A DNA stretch of 64,000 bases from Massilia aquatica. Lineage in GTDB: Bacteria > Pseudomonadota > Gammaproteobacteria > Burkholderiales > Burkholderiaceae_D. The stretch's first letter is position 1. Each line of letters opens with the position of its first letter. Position numbers and translations under genes: made by a program. Shown here one piece after another: positions 35,175-43,716 of the stretch. Where the stretch lies: NCBI RefSeq assembly GCF_011682045.1, contig NZ_VVIW01000004.1, positions 414,014 through 478,013 on the forward strand. The letters are read 5' to 3'. Below the pieces are notes generated by a model. It was not told where the DNA came from. It did no database searches and was given only the letters and a program-made list of their open reading frames with translations.

Positions 35175-36236
35175 ATGAAAAAATCACTGGTCGCTCTGGC
35201 AGTTCTGGGCGCAAGCGCCGGCTTTGCACAAGCACAATCTTCTGTGGTCATCTACGGCACCGTCGATGCCGGCATGATCAAACGTACCGACCAATCGCTC
35301 AACATCGGCAAGCGCGCCAATAACACCCTCGGTTTCAAAGGCGTGGAAGATCTCGGCAGTGGCCTGAAAGCCTTGTTCCAGCTGGAAATTCGCTATGAAC
35401 CGGACTCGGGCACTATCGAGCAGGGCGCCAACGGCGTCCAGCGCCCCCTGTTCCAGGGCCAGAGCCGGGTCGGCCTGCAAGGCGCCTTCGGCATGGTGCG
35501 CCTCGGGCGCGGCCTGACCGCGTTCCAGGAAACCAGCACCCTGTTCGAGCCCTTCCACGGCGTGCCGAGCCCAGCCGGTTTCCAGACCGACCTGATGGTC
35601 GCCGGCTACACCTCGGACCCGCTGGGCTCGATCGGCAATTCGACCAACCGCTTCAACAACGCCCTGTTCTATAACTCGAACGTGTACAACGGCTTCCAGA
35701 TCAATGCCACGGTCGGCACCAAGGAAGCGGCCTCGGGTTCGGCGGCGCTCATCGGGCGCGGCACCGCGGCCAACCCGCAATACCGTCCCGGCTCGGAAGC
35801 GTCGGCCAATCCGTACTCGGTCTCGGCCACCTACACGGGCGCCGCCGGCGCCATCATGCTGGCCGCCGAACGCAATGCGGTCGAATCGCGCCTGGTCTCG
35901 GTGGCAGGCTACGTGATGGCCACGCCGGAACTGAAGCTGATGGCCACGCGCGTGCAGCAAGACCGCGGCCACACCTTCTTTAACAGCGAAGAAGCGCGTT
36001 CGTGGGTAGTCGGCGCCAATTACAAAATGGGCGCGGGCAAAATCCTGGCCGGTTATGGCCAGAAAAACCAGGGCGCTTTGAACCAGGGCATGCAAAAGAC
36101 CAAGCAAATGTCGATCGGCTATGAATACAGCCTGTCGCCACGTACATATGTCTATGCGGATGCATCCAACAAGAAAGGCCCGACCATTCCATCGAGCATG
36201 AATATCTATGCATTGGGCGTCAATCACGCTTTTTGA
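35175..36236 (+). CDS. Gram-negative general porin, first copy
   Basis: The 353-residue outer-membrane protein starts with a signal peptide (residues 1-20, AQA) and continues with the betaproteobacterial porin pattern SSVVIYGTVDAGM, TLGFKGVEDLGSGLKALFQLE and FGMVRLGRG. The C-terminus NHAF ends in Phe, as needed for BAM insertion. A trimer forming a 16-strand channel for small solutes is expected. AAGGA lies upstream of the ATG. A terminator follows. Confidence 0.93.
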   Translation: MKKSLVALAVLGASAGFAQAQSSVVIYGTVDAGMIKRTDQSLNIGKRANNTLGFKGVEDLGSGLKALFQLEIRYEPDSGTIEQGANGVQRPLFQGQSRVGLQGAFGMVRLGRGLTAFQETSTLFEPFHGVPSPAGFQTDLMVAGYTSDPLGSIGNSTNRFNNALFYNSNVYNGFQINATVGTKEAASGSAALIGRGTAANPQYRPGSEASANPYSVSATYTGAAGAIMLAAERNAVESRLVSVAGYVMATPELKLMATRVQQDRGHTFFNSEEARSWVVGANYKMGAGKILAGYGQKNQGALNQGMQKTKQMSIGYEYSLSPRTYVYADASNKKGPTIPSSMNIYALGVNHAF

Positions 36237-36283
36237 TGCAGTGCGATATAAATCGCATGCAATATAAATCGGTCGGATAAAAA

Positions 36284-36322
36284 CAGGGGCGGCGATGGTA
36301 ACATCGGCGCCCCTGGTGTTTT
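36284..36322 (+). terminator. Terminator after the first porin gene
   Basis: The stem CAGGGGCG...CGATG / CATCG...CGCCCCTG with loop GTAA and one mismatch is followed by TGTTTTT. Confidence 0.8.
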
Positions 36323-36508
36323 TCGCGTTATGCTGTGGTGTTTCAGATAAGACGGTATTGACGTTTTTGCTTCGTCTGTGTCTTTTTCGCAACCAGCACT
36401 TGCGTGCGCGATCGGCTTTCTGTACAAGGCTAAAAAACGATGGCATATTGGTTAAAACGAATTAGTACGCACGTTCGTTTTTAGACAAAATAATCTCCTG
36501 GAGACACA

Positions 36509-37792
36509 ATGAAAACAAAATTAATCGCTGGTGTAATCGCTATCTGTTTCGCAGCCCCGGTCCTGGCCCAGTCCAGCGTGACCATTTACGGTATTGCCGA
36601 CGCCGGTTTTATGAAAACCAAAGGTGAATCGGCCAAACTCGTCAGTGGTATCGCGGACGGTTCGCGCATCGGTCTCAAAGGTACCGAAGACATCGGCGGT
36701 GGTTACAAGGCCATCTTCAATCTGGAAGCGCGCGTCGAACTCGACACCGGCACCCAGAGTCCCGGCCTGGTCAACCCGAATCAAGGCCTGTACCTGACCA
36801 AGGGCATGGATGCCTTTAAAACCCCGGCCCTGGCGCCGACCCTGGCGACCCTGCGCGCCGGCCTGCAGCCAGCGATTGCCGTCAACGCCGAGAAAGCCCT
36901 GTTCGACCGTACCGCCATGGTCGGCATGGTCACCCCGTTCGGCGCCATCCTGGTCGGCCGCATGTACACCCCTGGCTACGAAGTGTTCGCCGCGGCTGAC
37001 GCGTTCGAAACCGGCACCGGCGGCACCTGGGGCGGCATCACCGGCGGCACCGCCGGCTTTACCGCGCTGGGCGCGGACATCCGCTCGCAGAAATCGATCC
37101 AGTACCGCATCGCCACCCCGTCCGGCTTCGGCGGCTCGCTCATGTACGGCGCCAAGAACTCCGGCTACCTGGGCCGCTACAACAAGTTCATGGGCGGCGC
37201 GATCACCTATAAAACCAGCATTTTCGATATCGGCGTAGGCCACAACCAGGGTGAAGACCTGCAAGGCCGCAAGAGCCTGACCACCACCACCGTGGGCGGC
37301 TCGGTCAAGGTCGGCGACTTCAAGTTCTTCGCCGGCTACCACGACCAGGTCAACCGCAATTCGGCCCTGCTGGCCGACTACCTCGCCGTGTTCAACGGCC
37401 AGGTCGCCCCGGGCCTGCGCGCCGCCGGCGTGCCGGCTGCCAACGTAGCCGCCCTGACCAGCATCTACACCACCAACATCACCCGCAACAGCCAGGTCGA
37501 TGCCAGCAGCTACCAGTTCGGCCTGCACTACCGTCTGGGCCAGGGCCGCCTGATGGCCTCGGCGGCACGCCAGAACGACCGTACCGTGTCGAACAGCGAT
37601 GCGACCCTGGTGGCGGTCGGCTACGACTACAACCTGTCGGCCCGTACCGATATCTACTCGGTGCTGTCGCACATCAAGAACCAGAACGACGGCCAGTACA
37701 CGCCGGGCGGGGCCGGTTCGCCGGGCGGCTTCACCAAAGTCGCGGGCGAAGACAGCCACGCCATCCAGATCGGCGTACGTCACCGCTTCTGA
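36509..37792 (+). CDS. Gram-negative general porin, second copy
   Basis: The 427-residue porin has a signal peptide (residues 1-20, VLAQ) and SSVTIYGIADAGFMK, GLKGTEDIGGGYKAIFNLEAR and the C-terminal GVRHRF ending in Phe. It is longer than the first copy and differs clearly along its length, mainly through insertions that should lie in extracellular loops (residues 85-130 and 300-340). The two genes are thus old paralogues or of separate origin. GGAG lies seven bases before the ATG. A strong terminator follows. Confidence 0.93.
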   Translation: MKTKLIAGVIAICFAAPVLAQSSVTIYGIADAGFMKTKGESAKLVSGIADGSRIGLKGTEDIGGGYKAIFNLEARVELDTGTQSPGLVNPNQGLYLTKGMDAFKTPALAPTLATLRAGLQPAIAVNAEKALFDRTAMVGMVTPFGAILVGRMYTPGYEVFAAADAFETGTGGTWGGITGGTAGFTALGADIRSQKSIQYRIATPSGFGGSLMYGAKNSGYLGRYNKFMGGAITYKTSIFDIGVGHNQGEDLQGRKSLTTTTVGGSVKVGDFKFFAGYHDQVNRNSALLADYLAVFNGQVAPGLRAAGVPAANVAALTSIYTTNITRNSQVDASSYQFGLHYRLGQGRLMASAARQNDRTVSNSDATLVAVGYDYNLSARTDIYSVLSHIKNQNDGQYTPGGAGSPGGFTKVAGEDSHAIQIGVRHRF

Positions 37793-37821
37793 AGTAAGTG
37801 TGCGGGACTTCCCCGCCCTGT

Positions 37822-37849
37822 AAAAAAGACGCCTGCGGGCGTCTTTTTT
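37822..37849 (+). terminator. Terminator after the second porin gene
   Basis: A perfect 12-base stem AAAAAAGACGCC / GGCGTCTTTTTT with loop TGCG. The A/T ends allow function in both directions. Confidence 0.9.
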
Positions 37850-37941
37850 CATGGGCGCGCGCAAGCTGTCGGTTAGAATTGCGGGAAGTTTTTTCGCCAG
37901 CAACACGATTCCCCGCACCAAGACTTCACGTAAAGACGCAC

Positions 37942-38604
37942 ATGACAGCCACACTGGACCCCACCGCCGTCGCCGACTACCTGGCCGGCCATCCGACTTT
38001 TTTCCAGGAACACGCCAAGCTGCTGGGCGAGGTCAAGCTGTCGAGCCCGCTGACCGGCAAGGCCGTCTCGCTGCAGGAACGCCAGATGGAAGTGATGCGC
38101 GATAAATACAAGGCGCTCGAACTGCGCATGTCGGACCTGGTCCGCCTGGCAGAAGCGAACGCCGCCATCGCCAACAAGTTCCACGGCTGGACCCAGGCCC
38201 TGCTCAAGACGCGCCACGACAGCGACATGCCGCGCGCCCTGGTCGACGGCCTGGCCACCCATTTCGGCGTGCCGCAAGCGACCCTGCGCCTGTGGAACCT
38301 GGCCCCGGCGCATGCCGGCAACTGGTATGTCAACGGCGTGTCGGAAGATGCGCGCCTGTTCGCCAACAGCCTGCTGGCGCCTTACTGCGGCAGCAACCAC
38401 GACTTCGAAGCGGTGCGCTGGCTGGCCGACGCGGCCTCGGTGCAGTCGACCGTCATTTTGCCGCTGCGCAGCAACGGCAGCGCCTTTGGCCTGCTGATCC
38501 TCGGCTCGCCCGATCCGGAACGCTTCACCGCCAGCATGGGCACCGATTTCCTGGTCCACATCGGCGAAACCGCCAGCGCCGCGCTGGCCGCCCTGCGCGC
38601 CTGA
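37942..38604 (+). CDS. DUF484 family protein
   Basis: The 220-residue protein has the DUF484 N-terminal pattern VADYLAGHPTFFQEHAKLL, the SLQERQMEVMRDKYKALE helix and a C-terminal GAF-like domain (VILPLRSNGSAFGLLILGSPDPERF). The family is usually encoded with xerC and dapF; its role is unknown. The stop is one base before the xerC ATG, so the two are coupled. Confidence 0.9.
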   Translation: MTATLDPTAVADYLAGHPTFFQEHAKLLGEVKLSSPLTGKAVSLQERQMEVMRDKYKALELRMSDLVRLAEANAAIANKFHGWTQALLKTRHDSDMPRALVDGLATHFGVPQATLRLWNLAPAHAGNWYVNGVSEDARLFANSLLAPYCGSNHDFEAVRWLADAASVQSTVILPLRSNGSAFGLLILGSPDPERFTASMGTDFLVHIGETASAALAALRA

Positions 38605-38605
38605 G

Positions 38606-39559
38606 ATGGACCATCCGGCCGCGCCCGACGCCACCGACTGGGTCGGGCGCTACCTCGACCAGCTGGCCACACAGCGCCAGCTCTCGCCGCACACCATCGA
38701 CGCCTACCGGCGCGACCTGCAACAGTTGAGCACCCTGGCCAAGGGCATGCCCTGGCAGCAGGTGCGCCAGGCCGACATCCGCCGCCTGACCTCGATTTTG
38801 CACAGCCAGGAGCTGGGACCGCGCTCGATCGCCCGCAAGCTATCGAGCTGGCGCGGCTTTTTCGGCTGGCTGTCGGAACACATGACGCTGGCGGCCAACC
38901 CGACCGACGGCGTGCGCGCCCCCAAGCGCCCGGCCCCGCTGCCCAAGGCGCTGGCGGTGGACGACGCCGTGCAGCTGGTCTCGAGCCAGCCGCCCGGCCG
39001 CACCACCCTCACCAGCGCCGAACTGTGCAACCGCGCCATGTTCGAGCTGCTCTATTCGAGCGGCCTGCGGGTGGCCGAACTGGCCGGGCTCGACGTGGCC
39101 TACACCAAGGGCGGCGACGGCCAGGCCGCTTCGCTCGGCTGGATCGACCTGGCCTCGGGCGACGTGCTGGTCACCGGCAAGGGCAACAAGATGCGCACGG
39201 TGCCGGTGGGCAGCCACGCGCGCGCCGCGCTGGCGGCCTGGCTGGCGGTGCGCCCGCCTCCGGCCGACGGCAGCGCCGCGCTGTTCCTGTCCGAGCGCGG
39301 CACGCGCGTTTCGCCCCGTGTGGTGCAGTTGCGCCTGAAACAGCATGCGATCGACGCCGGCACTCCGGTGCACGTGCATCCGCACATGCTGCGCCACTCG
39401 TTCGCCTCGCACGTGCTGCAATCGTCGGGCGACCTGCGCGCCGTGCAGGACATGCTTGGCCACGCCAGCATCACCTCGACCCAGGTCTACACCGCGCTCG
39501 ACTTCCAGCACCTGGCGGCCGTGTACGACCAGGCGCACCCGCGCGCCAAGGCAAAGTAA
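38606..39559 (+). CDS. xerC: Tyrosine recombinase XerC
   Basis: The 317-residue recombinase resolves chromosome dimers at dif together with XerD. The catalytic residues are visible: Arg155 (SGLRVAEL), Lys in VTGKGNKMR, His260 and Arg263 (HPHMLRHSFASH), His286 (MLGHASITST) and the nucleophile Tyr295 (QVYTALDF). The N-terminal SAM-like domain fits. The position directly after DUF484 and the length close to the usual 300 residues support a housekeeping XerC and not a phage integrase. Confidence 0.95.
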   Translation: MDHPAAPDATDWVGRYLDQLATQRQLSPHTIDAYRRDLQQLSTLAKGMPWQQVRQADIRRLTSILHSQELGPRSIARKLSSWRGFFGWLSEHMTLAANPTDGVRAPKRPAPLPKALAVDDAVQLVSSQPPGRTTLTSAELCNRAMFELLYSSGLRVAELAGLDVAYTKGGDGQAASLGWIDLASGDVLVTGKGNKMRTVPVGSHARAALAAWLAVRPPPADGSAALFLSERGTRVSPRVVQLRLKQHAIDAGTPVHVHPHMLRHSFASHVLQSSGDLRAVQDMLGHASITSTQVYTALDFQHLAAVYDQAHPRAKAK

Positions 39560-39610
39560 GGTCCGGAAACGCGTTTCCGGCATGATCCGCATCAAGCCGC
39601 ATGGCGGTAG

Positions 39611-39651
39611 TTGGAAGCAATTGGCGAAATCCGGCATAATCGCTCGATTAT
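39611..39651 (+). promoter_or_regulatory. Promoter with overlapping inverted repeat upstream of the COG0523 gene
   Basis: TTGGAA at 39611-39616 and CATAAT at 39635-39640 are 18 bases apart and fit a sigma-70 promoter. The perfect inverted repeat ATAATCG-CT-CGATTAT (39636-39651) covers the -10 box. Such placement suggests a repressor, perhaps a Fur-family metal regulator, given the gene it controls. Confidence 0.5.
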
Positions 39652-39688
39652 TCGCCCGCTCCCGGGCAGCACACTGACTGACGACAAC

Positions 39689-40750
39689 ATGGCCTTAATT
39701 CCCAGCACCATCCTGACCGGCTTTCTCGGCGCCGGCAAAACCACGCTCCTGAACCGCATCCTGCAGGAAGATCACGGGTTGAAGATTGCCGTCATCGAGA
39801 ACGAGTTTGGCCAGGAAAACATCGACAACGAGATCCTGGTGCAGGACAGCAGCGAGCAGATCGTCGAAATGAACAACGGCTGCATCTGCTGCACCGTACG
39901 CGGCGACCTGATCGTGGCACTGACCAGCCTGGCGCAAAAGCGCGAGGCGGGCGAGCTGCATTTCGACCGCATCATCATCGAAACGACGGGTCTCGCCAAT
40001 CCGGGGCCGGTGGCGCAAACCTTCTTCATGGACGAGGAAGTCGGCGTGCACTACATGTTGGATGCCGTGCTGACCGTGGTCGACGCGCGCCACGCCATGA
40101 CCCAGCTCGACGACTACGAAGAAGCGCAGCGCCAGGTCGGGTTTGCCGACAAGCTGCTGATTTCCAAGACCGACCTGGTCGATACGGCGCAATTGGATGC
40201 GCTCAAGGCGCGCCTGATGCGGATCAACCCGCGCGCGCCGATCAGCACGGTGGACTTCGGGCGCGCGCCGCTGGCCGAGGTGCTCGACATCCGCGGCTTC
40301 AACCTGAACGACAAGCTGGAAATCGACCCCGACTTCCTCAAGGCCGAAGAAGCGCACGGCCACGATCACGATCACGGCCATGTGCACACCGACGCCTGCC
40401 GCCATGAACACGGCGAGCACGGCCAGCATGACCACCACCACGGCCACCACAGCGACGACATCGCCGCCTTCGTCTTCAAGAGCAGCCGCCCGTTCGACCC
40501 GGCCAAGCTCGATGAATTCCTGGCCAGCCTGGTCAATGTCTTCGGTCCGCGCATGCTGCGCTACAAGGGCGTGCTGCTGATGCAGGGCGCCGAGCGCAAG
40601 GTGGTATTCCAGGGCGTGCACCAGATGATGGGCAGCGACCTGGGCGCAAAATGGGGCGAAAACGAGGAACGTGGCAGCAAAATGGTTTTTATTGGCAAAA
40701 ATTTACCGAAAGATGTCTTTGTCAGCGGTTTGGAACAATGTTTGGTATAA
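39689..40750 (+). CDS. COG0523/CobW family GTPase, putative zinc chaperone
   Basis: The 353-residue G3E GTPase has Walker A GFLGAGKTTLLNRIL, the metal-binding GCICCTVRGDL, the ETTGLANP segment and SKTDLVD for guanine. A histidine-rich stretch near residues 228-262 contains many His, Asp and Glu residues and should bind metal. A C-terminal CobW domain ends the protein. Members with this layout deliver zinc under starvation. I chose the ATG at 39689 because the promoter elements lie before it. It is followed by dksA 197 bases later. Confidence 0.9.
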   Translation: MALIPSTILTGFLGAGKTTLLNRILQEDHGLKIAVIENEFGQENIDNEILVQDSSEQIVEMNNGCICCTVRGDLIVALTSLAQKREAGELHFDRIIIETTGLANPGPVAQTFFMDEEVGVHYMLDAVLTVVDARHAMTQLDDYEEAQRQVGFADKLLISKTDLVDTAQLDALKARLMRINPRAPISTVDFGRAPLAEVLDIRGFNLNDKLEIDPDFLKAEEAHGHDHDHGHVHTDACRHEHGEHGQHDHHHGHHSDDIAAFVFKSSRPFDPAKLDEFLASLVNVFGPRMLRYKGVLLMQGAERKVVFQGVHQMMGSDLGAKWGENEERGSKMVFIGKNLPKDVFVSGLEQCLV

Positions 40751-40947
40751 ACTATCCGGGTTTTAAGATGCCCGCTTTAGCGCACCGGCAATAAATCAGT
40801 GGCCGGTTGCGGAAAGTCACGAACAAGGCGGCAGTTCAGCAAGCCGTCAAGGTAGGCGCTTCGGCCGCAGCACCGCCGCTTTACCGGTGCCGCAGCCGAG
40901 TTAGCTGATAAAATGAAACCACCGTCGTATCGAAGGTAAGTGAAGTC

Positions 40948-41397
40948 ATGACTAAAACAACTAAATCGACCGCCGTCAATACGGAAGGCCATCTCATCTC
41001 CGAAGACGAAATTCGGGCCATGGGTGAGAAGGACTACATGAATCCGGCGCAGCTGGCGTTTTTCAAGGCGCGTTTGCAGCAGCTCGAAAAAGACCTGCTC
41101 AAGAATGCCGGCGAGACCACCGAGCACCTGCGCGAAACCGTGCTCGTGCCCGATCCGGCCGACCGCGCCACGATCGAAGAAGAGCACGCGCTCGAACTGC
41201 GCACGCGCGACCGCGAGCGCAAGCTGCTCAAGAAGGTGCAGCAGTCGATCGCCGCCATCGACGGCGGCGACTACGGCTGGTGCGAAGAGACGGGCGAGCC
41301 GATCGGCATCCCGCGCCTGATCGCGCGCCCGACCGCCACCCTCTCGCTCGAAGCGCAGCAGCGCCGCGAGCTGAAACAAAAACTGTACGGCGATTGA
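40948..41397 (+). CDS. dksA: RNA polymerase-binding protein DksA, zinc-finger cysteines mostly missing
   Basis: The 149-residue protein binds the RNA polymerase secondary channel and works with ppGpp. The coiled coil (residues 30-100) has the tip DPADRATIEEE with the two essential Asp residues, and the C-terminal part YGWCEETGEPIGIPRLIARPTA follows. Of the four zinc-finger positions only the first is Cys (CEET); the last two are Ser and Ala (TLSLEA). Such cysteine-poor DksA proteins are known in alpha- and betaproteobacteria and should not need zinc. A terminator follows. Confidence 0.93.
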   Translation: MTKTTKSTAVNTEGHLISEDEIRAMGEKDYMNPAQLAFFKARLQQLEKDLLKNAGETTEHLRETVLVPDPADRATIEEEHALELRTRDRERKLLKKVQQSIAAIDGGDYGWCEETGEPIGIPRLIARPTATLSLEAQQRRELKQKLYGD

Positions 41398-41422
41398 GCC
41401 TCGCCGCACGCCACCTCCGAAG

Positions 41423-41455
41423 AAGCATGCGGGTTCGCCCCCGCATGCTTTTTTG
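41423..41455 (+). terminator. Terminator after dksA
   Basis: A perfect 11-base stem AAGCATGCGGG / CCCGCATGCTT is followed by TTTTGTTTTG. Confidence 0.92.
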
Positions 41456-41696
41456 TTTTGCCGCTCCCGCCAATCCGACTCGAAGCTTGCCTATCGGCTA
41501 CACTATGCGGGATGGTCCAGGCAAGCGGACAGCACGGGTGGCTGGCGCGCGCCAGGCCGGCATGCTACCGTGCGGCTTGGCGATGTGGCGCGATCCGCAG
41601 CCGGATCGGCAGTCAGATGAACCAGGGCGCGTGCTGCGGTCGATGCGCCCGGTGCGGTTGGCGCAGTACGCAGCGTAGAACGAGACAGGGAACGAC

Positions 41697-43028
41697 GTGA
41701 GTATCTTCTCCATCTTCACAAAGAAGAAAACTGACCAGCCTGGCGGCAAGAATGCGCCGGACTCGCGCCTGCGCGTCGGCGAACCGTCGCGCCTGGCCGC
41801 CGATACCGACGCCGACCGCGCGCGCCAGCGCGAAATCGCGCGCGCCACCGCGGCCAAGATCGACGCCATCGAATCGGCCATGTCGAACGACATTTTCAAC
41901 ACGCCCGAGCCGGCCTGGGGCAGCGGCCCGCGCAAGGCCAAGGCCCCGCTGGCCGACGGCGCCACCACCGACACCCTGCCGATGCTGGAACTGGCCACCA
42001 CCGAGCTGCTGGCCGACGAAGACTTGCCGGACGCCCTGGTCGCGCCCCAGACCGCGCCCGTCATCGAAGAAATCGCGATCATGTTCGCCAACGACCAGAT
42101 GGCCGTGACCGAAGCCATGCTGCTCGACAGCCTGGCCGAGCTGGGCAAGGACGACCGCACCATCTGGTGGATGCTGTTCGACCTGTACCAGGTGGGCGGA
42201 CGCCAGGAAGACTTCGACAACATCGCCATCGATTACGCCAGCCAGTTCGAAACCTCGCCGCCTTCCTGGTCGCCGCCGCTGATGCCTCCCGGCATGGAAG
42301 AGCGCACCTTTGCCGGGGTCACCCCGACCGAAGTCTTCAGCGGCGTGCTGGACGGCGAAGTAGCCCCGCGCCTGGAACGCCTGCTCCAGCGCGCCAGCGA
42401 AAACCCGGTGCTGCGCCTCGAATTTGCGCGCATCCAGAGCGTCACGCCGGACGGCTGCGCCCTGCTGCTCGAAACCATGAACCGCCTGCGCGCCAGCGAT
42501 CGCGAACTGATCGTGGCCGGGGCCGCCGAACTGGCCGAGCTGGTTCACTCGACCATCGAGATCGGCAAGCGCGACGCCAGCGAAGCGCCATGGCTGCTGC
42601 TGCTGGCCCTGTTCCAGCTGCTCGACCGCGAAAAAGACTTCGAAGAAACGGCGATGGATTACTGCGTCACCTACGAAGTCTCGCCGCCCTCGTTCGAGCC
42701 CTCGCTCACCACCGCCACCTCGGTCAGCATCCTGCACACGCCACCGGCCACCGAAGGCTTCATGCTGCCGTCGGTGATCGAAGGCGCGACCACGGCCCTG
42801 TTCGACGCCATCGACGCCTACGCCGCCGACAGCGCCGAAACGGTGCTGTTCGACTGCTCGCGCCTGGCGCGGGTCGACTATGCGGCCGCCGCCTCCCTGC
42901 TCAACCGCTTGCGCCCGATCGCGGCCGGGAAAAAAATCGAGCTGCGCGAATTGAACCATTTGGTCGCCGCACTGTTCAAACTACTGGGCTTCACGGAAGT
43001 GGCCAAGCTGTTCCCGCACAAGTACTGA
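41697..43028 (+). CDS. Cytoplasmic protein with two STAS-like units
   Basis: The 443-residue protein has no signal peptide. It contains an internal duplication. A helical unit ending DFDNIAIDYASQFETSPPSW (about residues 150-192) recurs as DFEETAMDYCVTYEVSPPSF (about 298-333). Each is followed by a STAS-like unit, near 205-290 (FARIQSVTPDGCALLLETM) and 350-443 (FDCSRLARVDYAAAASLL). STAS folds act in anti-sigma antagonists and lipid or phosphatase regulators, but no phosphorylatable Ser can be assigned with confidence. The start is GTG, with AGGGA upstream. It precedes hslVU by 140 bases. Function unknown. Confidence 0.75.
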   Translation: MSIFSIFTKKKTDQPGGKNAPDSRLRVGEPSRLAADTDADRARQREIARATAAKIDAIESAMSNDIFNTPEPAWGSGPRKAKAPLADGATTDTLPMLELATTELLADEDLPDALVAPQTAPVIEEIAIMFANDQMAVTEAMLLDSLAELGKDDRTIWWMLFDLYQVGGRQEDFDNIAIDYASQFETSPPSWSPPLMPPGMEERTFAGVTPTEVFSGVLDGEVAPRLERLLQRASENPVLRLEFARIQSVTPDGCALLLETMNRLRASDRELIVAGAAELAELVHSTIEIGKRDASEAPWLLLLALFQLLDREKDFEETAMDYCVTYEVSPPSFEPSLTTATSVSILHTPPATEGFMLPSVIEGATTALFDAIDAYAADSAETVLFDCSRLARVDYAAAASLLNRLRPIAAGKKIELRELNHLVAALFKLLGFTEVAKLFPHKY

Positions 43029-43038
43029 GCATTGCCGT

Positions 43039-43064
43039 CCGGCCGGATACGGGTATCCGGCCGG
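43039..43064. repeat. Twelve-base inverted repeat after the STAS gene
   Basis: CCGGCCGGATAC-GG-GTATCCGGCCGG is perfect. It follows the STAS stop by ten bases and lacks a T run; it may end the transcript weakly and lies just upstream of the heat-shock promoter. Confidence 0.6.
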
Positions 43065-43071
43065 TAACTGT

Positions 43072-43099
43072 CTTGCAATTTCCGTGAGCATCCCCATTT
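43072..43099 (+). promoter_or_regulatory. Sigma-32 heat-shock promoter of hslVU
   Basis: The -35 element CTTGCAA (43072-43078) and the -10 element CCCCATTT (43092-43099) are 13 bases apart. They match the RpoH consensus CTTGAAA / CCCCATnT with one mismatch. It lies 70 bases before hslV. Confidence 0.85.
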
Positions 43100-43168
43100 C
43101 TGGGAGGCATGCAGCCGCGCGGGGAGCCCTCTCCCGGCCGGCCGCTCCATCACTGAGAGGCAACGATA

Positions 43169-43705
43169 ATGGAACAATTTCACGGCACCACCATCCTGTG
43201 CGTACGGCGCGGCAAGCAAGTTGCGATCGGCGGCGATGGCCAGGTCACGCTCGGCAACATCGTCATGAAGGGCACGGCCCGCAAGGTGCGCAAGCTATAC
43301 CAGGGCAAGGTCCTGTGCGGCTTCGCCGGCGGCACCGCCGACGCCTTCACCCTGCTCGACCGCTTCGAAGGCAAGCTCGAAAAGCACCAGGGCAACCTGC
43401 TGCGCGCCTCGGTGGAACTGGCGAAAGACTGGCGCACCGACCGCGTGCTGCGCCGCCTGGAAGCCATGCTGCTGGTGGCCGACCATGAATCGACCCTGGT
43501 CATCACCGGCAACGGCGACGTGCTCGAACCCGAAGACGGGGTTGGCGCCATCGGCTCGGGCGGCACCTACGCCCAGTCGGCCGCCAAGGCCCTGCAAGAA
43601 AACACCGATTTGTCGCCGGCCGAGATCGTGAAAAAATCGCTGACCATCGCCGGCCAGCTGTGCATCTATACGAACATGTCGCACATTATCGAAACACTGG
43701 ATTAA
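43169..43705 (+). CDS. hslV: ATP-dependent protease peptidase subunit HslV
   Basis: The 178-residue proteasome-like subunit forms a dodecamer that works with HslU. The N-terminal nucleophile is most likely Thr7 after removal of MEQFHG, as in other betaproteobacteria. [21 protein letters not shown] and [13 protein letters not shown] are family segments. A sigma-32 promoter stands upstream and hslU follows 11 bases later. Confidence 0.96.
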   Translation: MEQFHGTTILCVRRGKQVAIGGDGQVTLGNIVMKGTARKVRKLYQGKVLCGFAGGTADAFTLLDRFEGKLEKHQGNLLRASVELAKDWRTDRVLRRLEAMLLVADHESTLVITGNGDVLEPEDGVGAIGSGGTYAQSAAKALQENTDLSPAEIVKKSLTIAGQLCIYTNMSHIIETLD

Positions 43706-43716
43706 GGGGAAGCACC

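Noticed and set aside
39563..39580. Perfect palindrome CCGGAAACGCGTTTCCGG after xerC, considered as a terminator or operator
   Set aside because: There is no T run and the promoter of the next gene lies further downstream, so neither role is supported beyond the symmetry.
40751..40947. Gap between the COG0523 gene and dksA, examined for a tRNA or small RNA
   Set aside because: No cloverleaf or T-loop pattern and no terminator-like end were seen.
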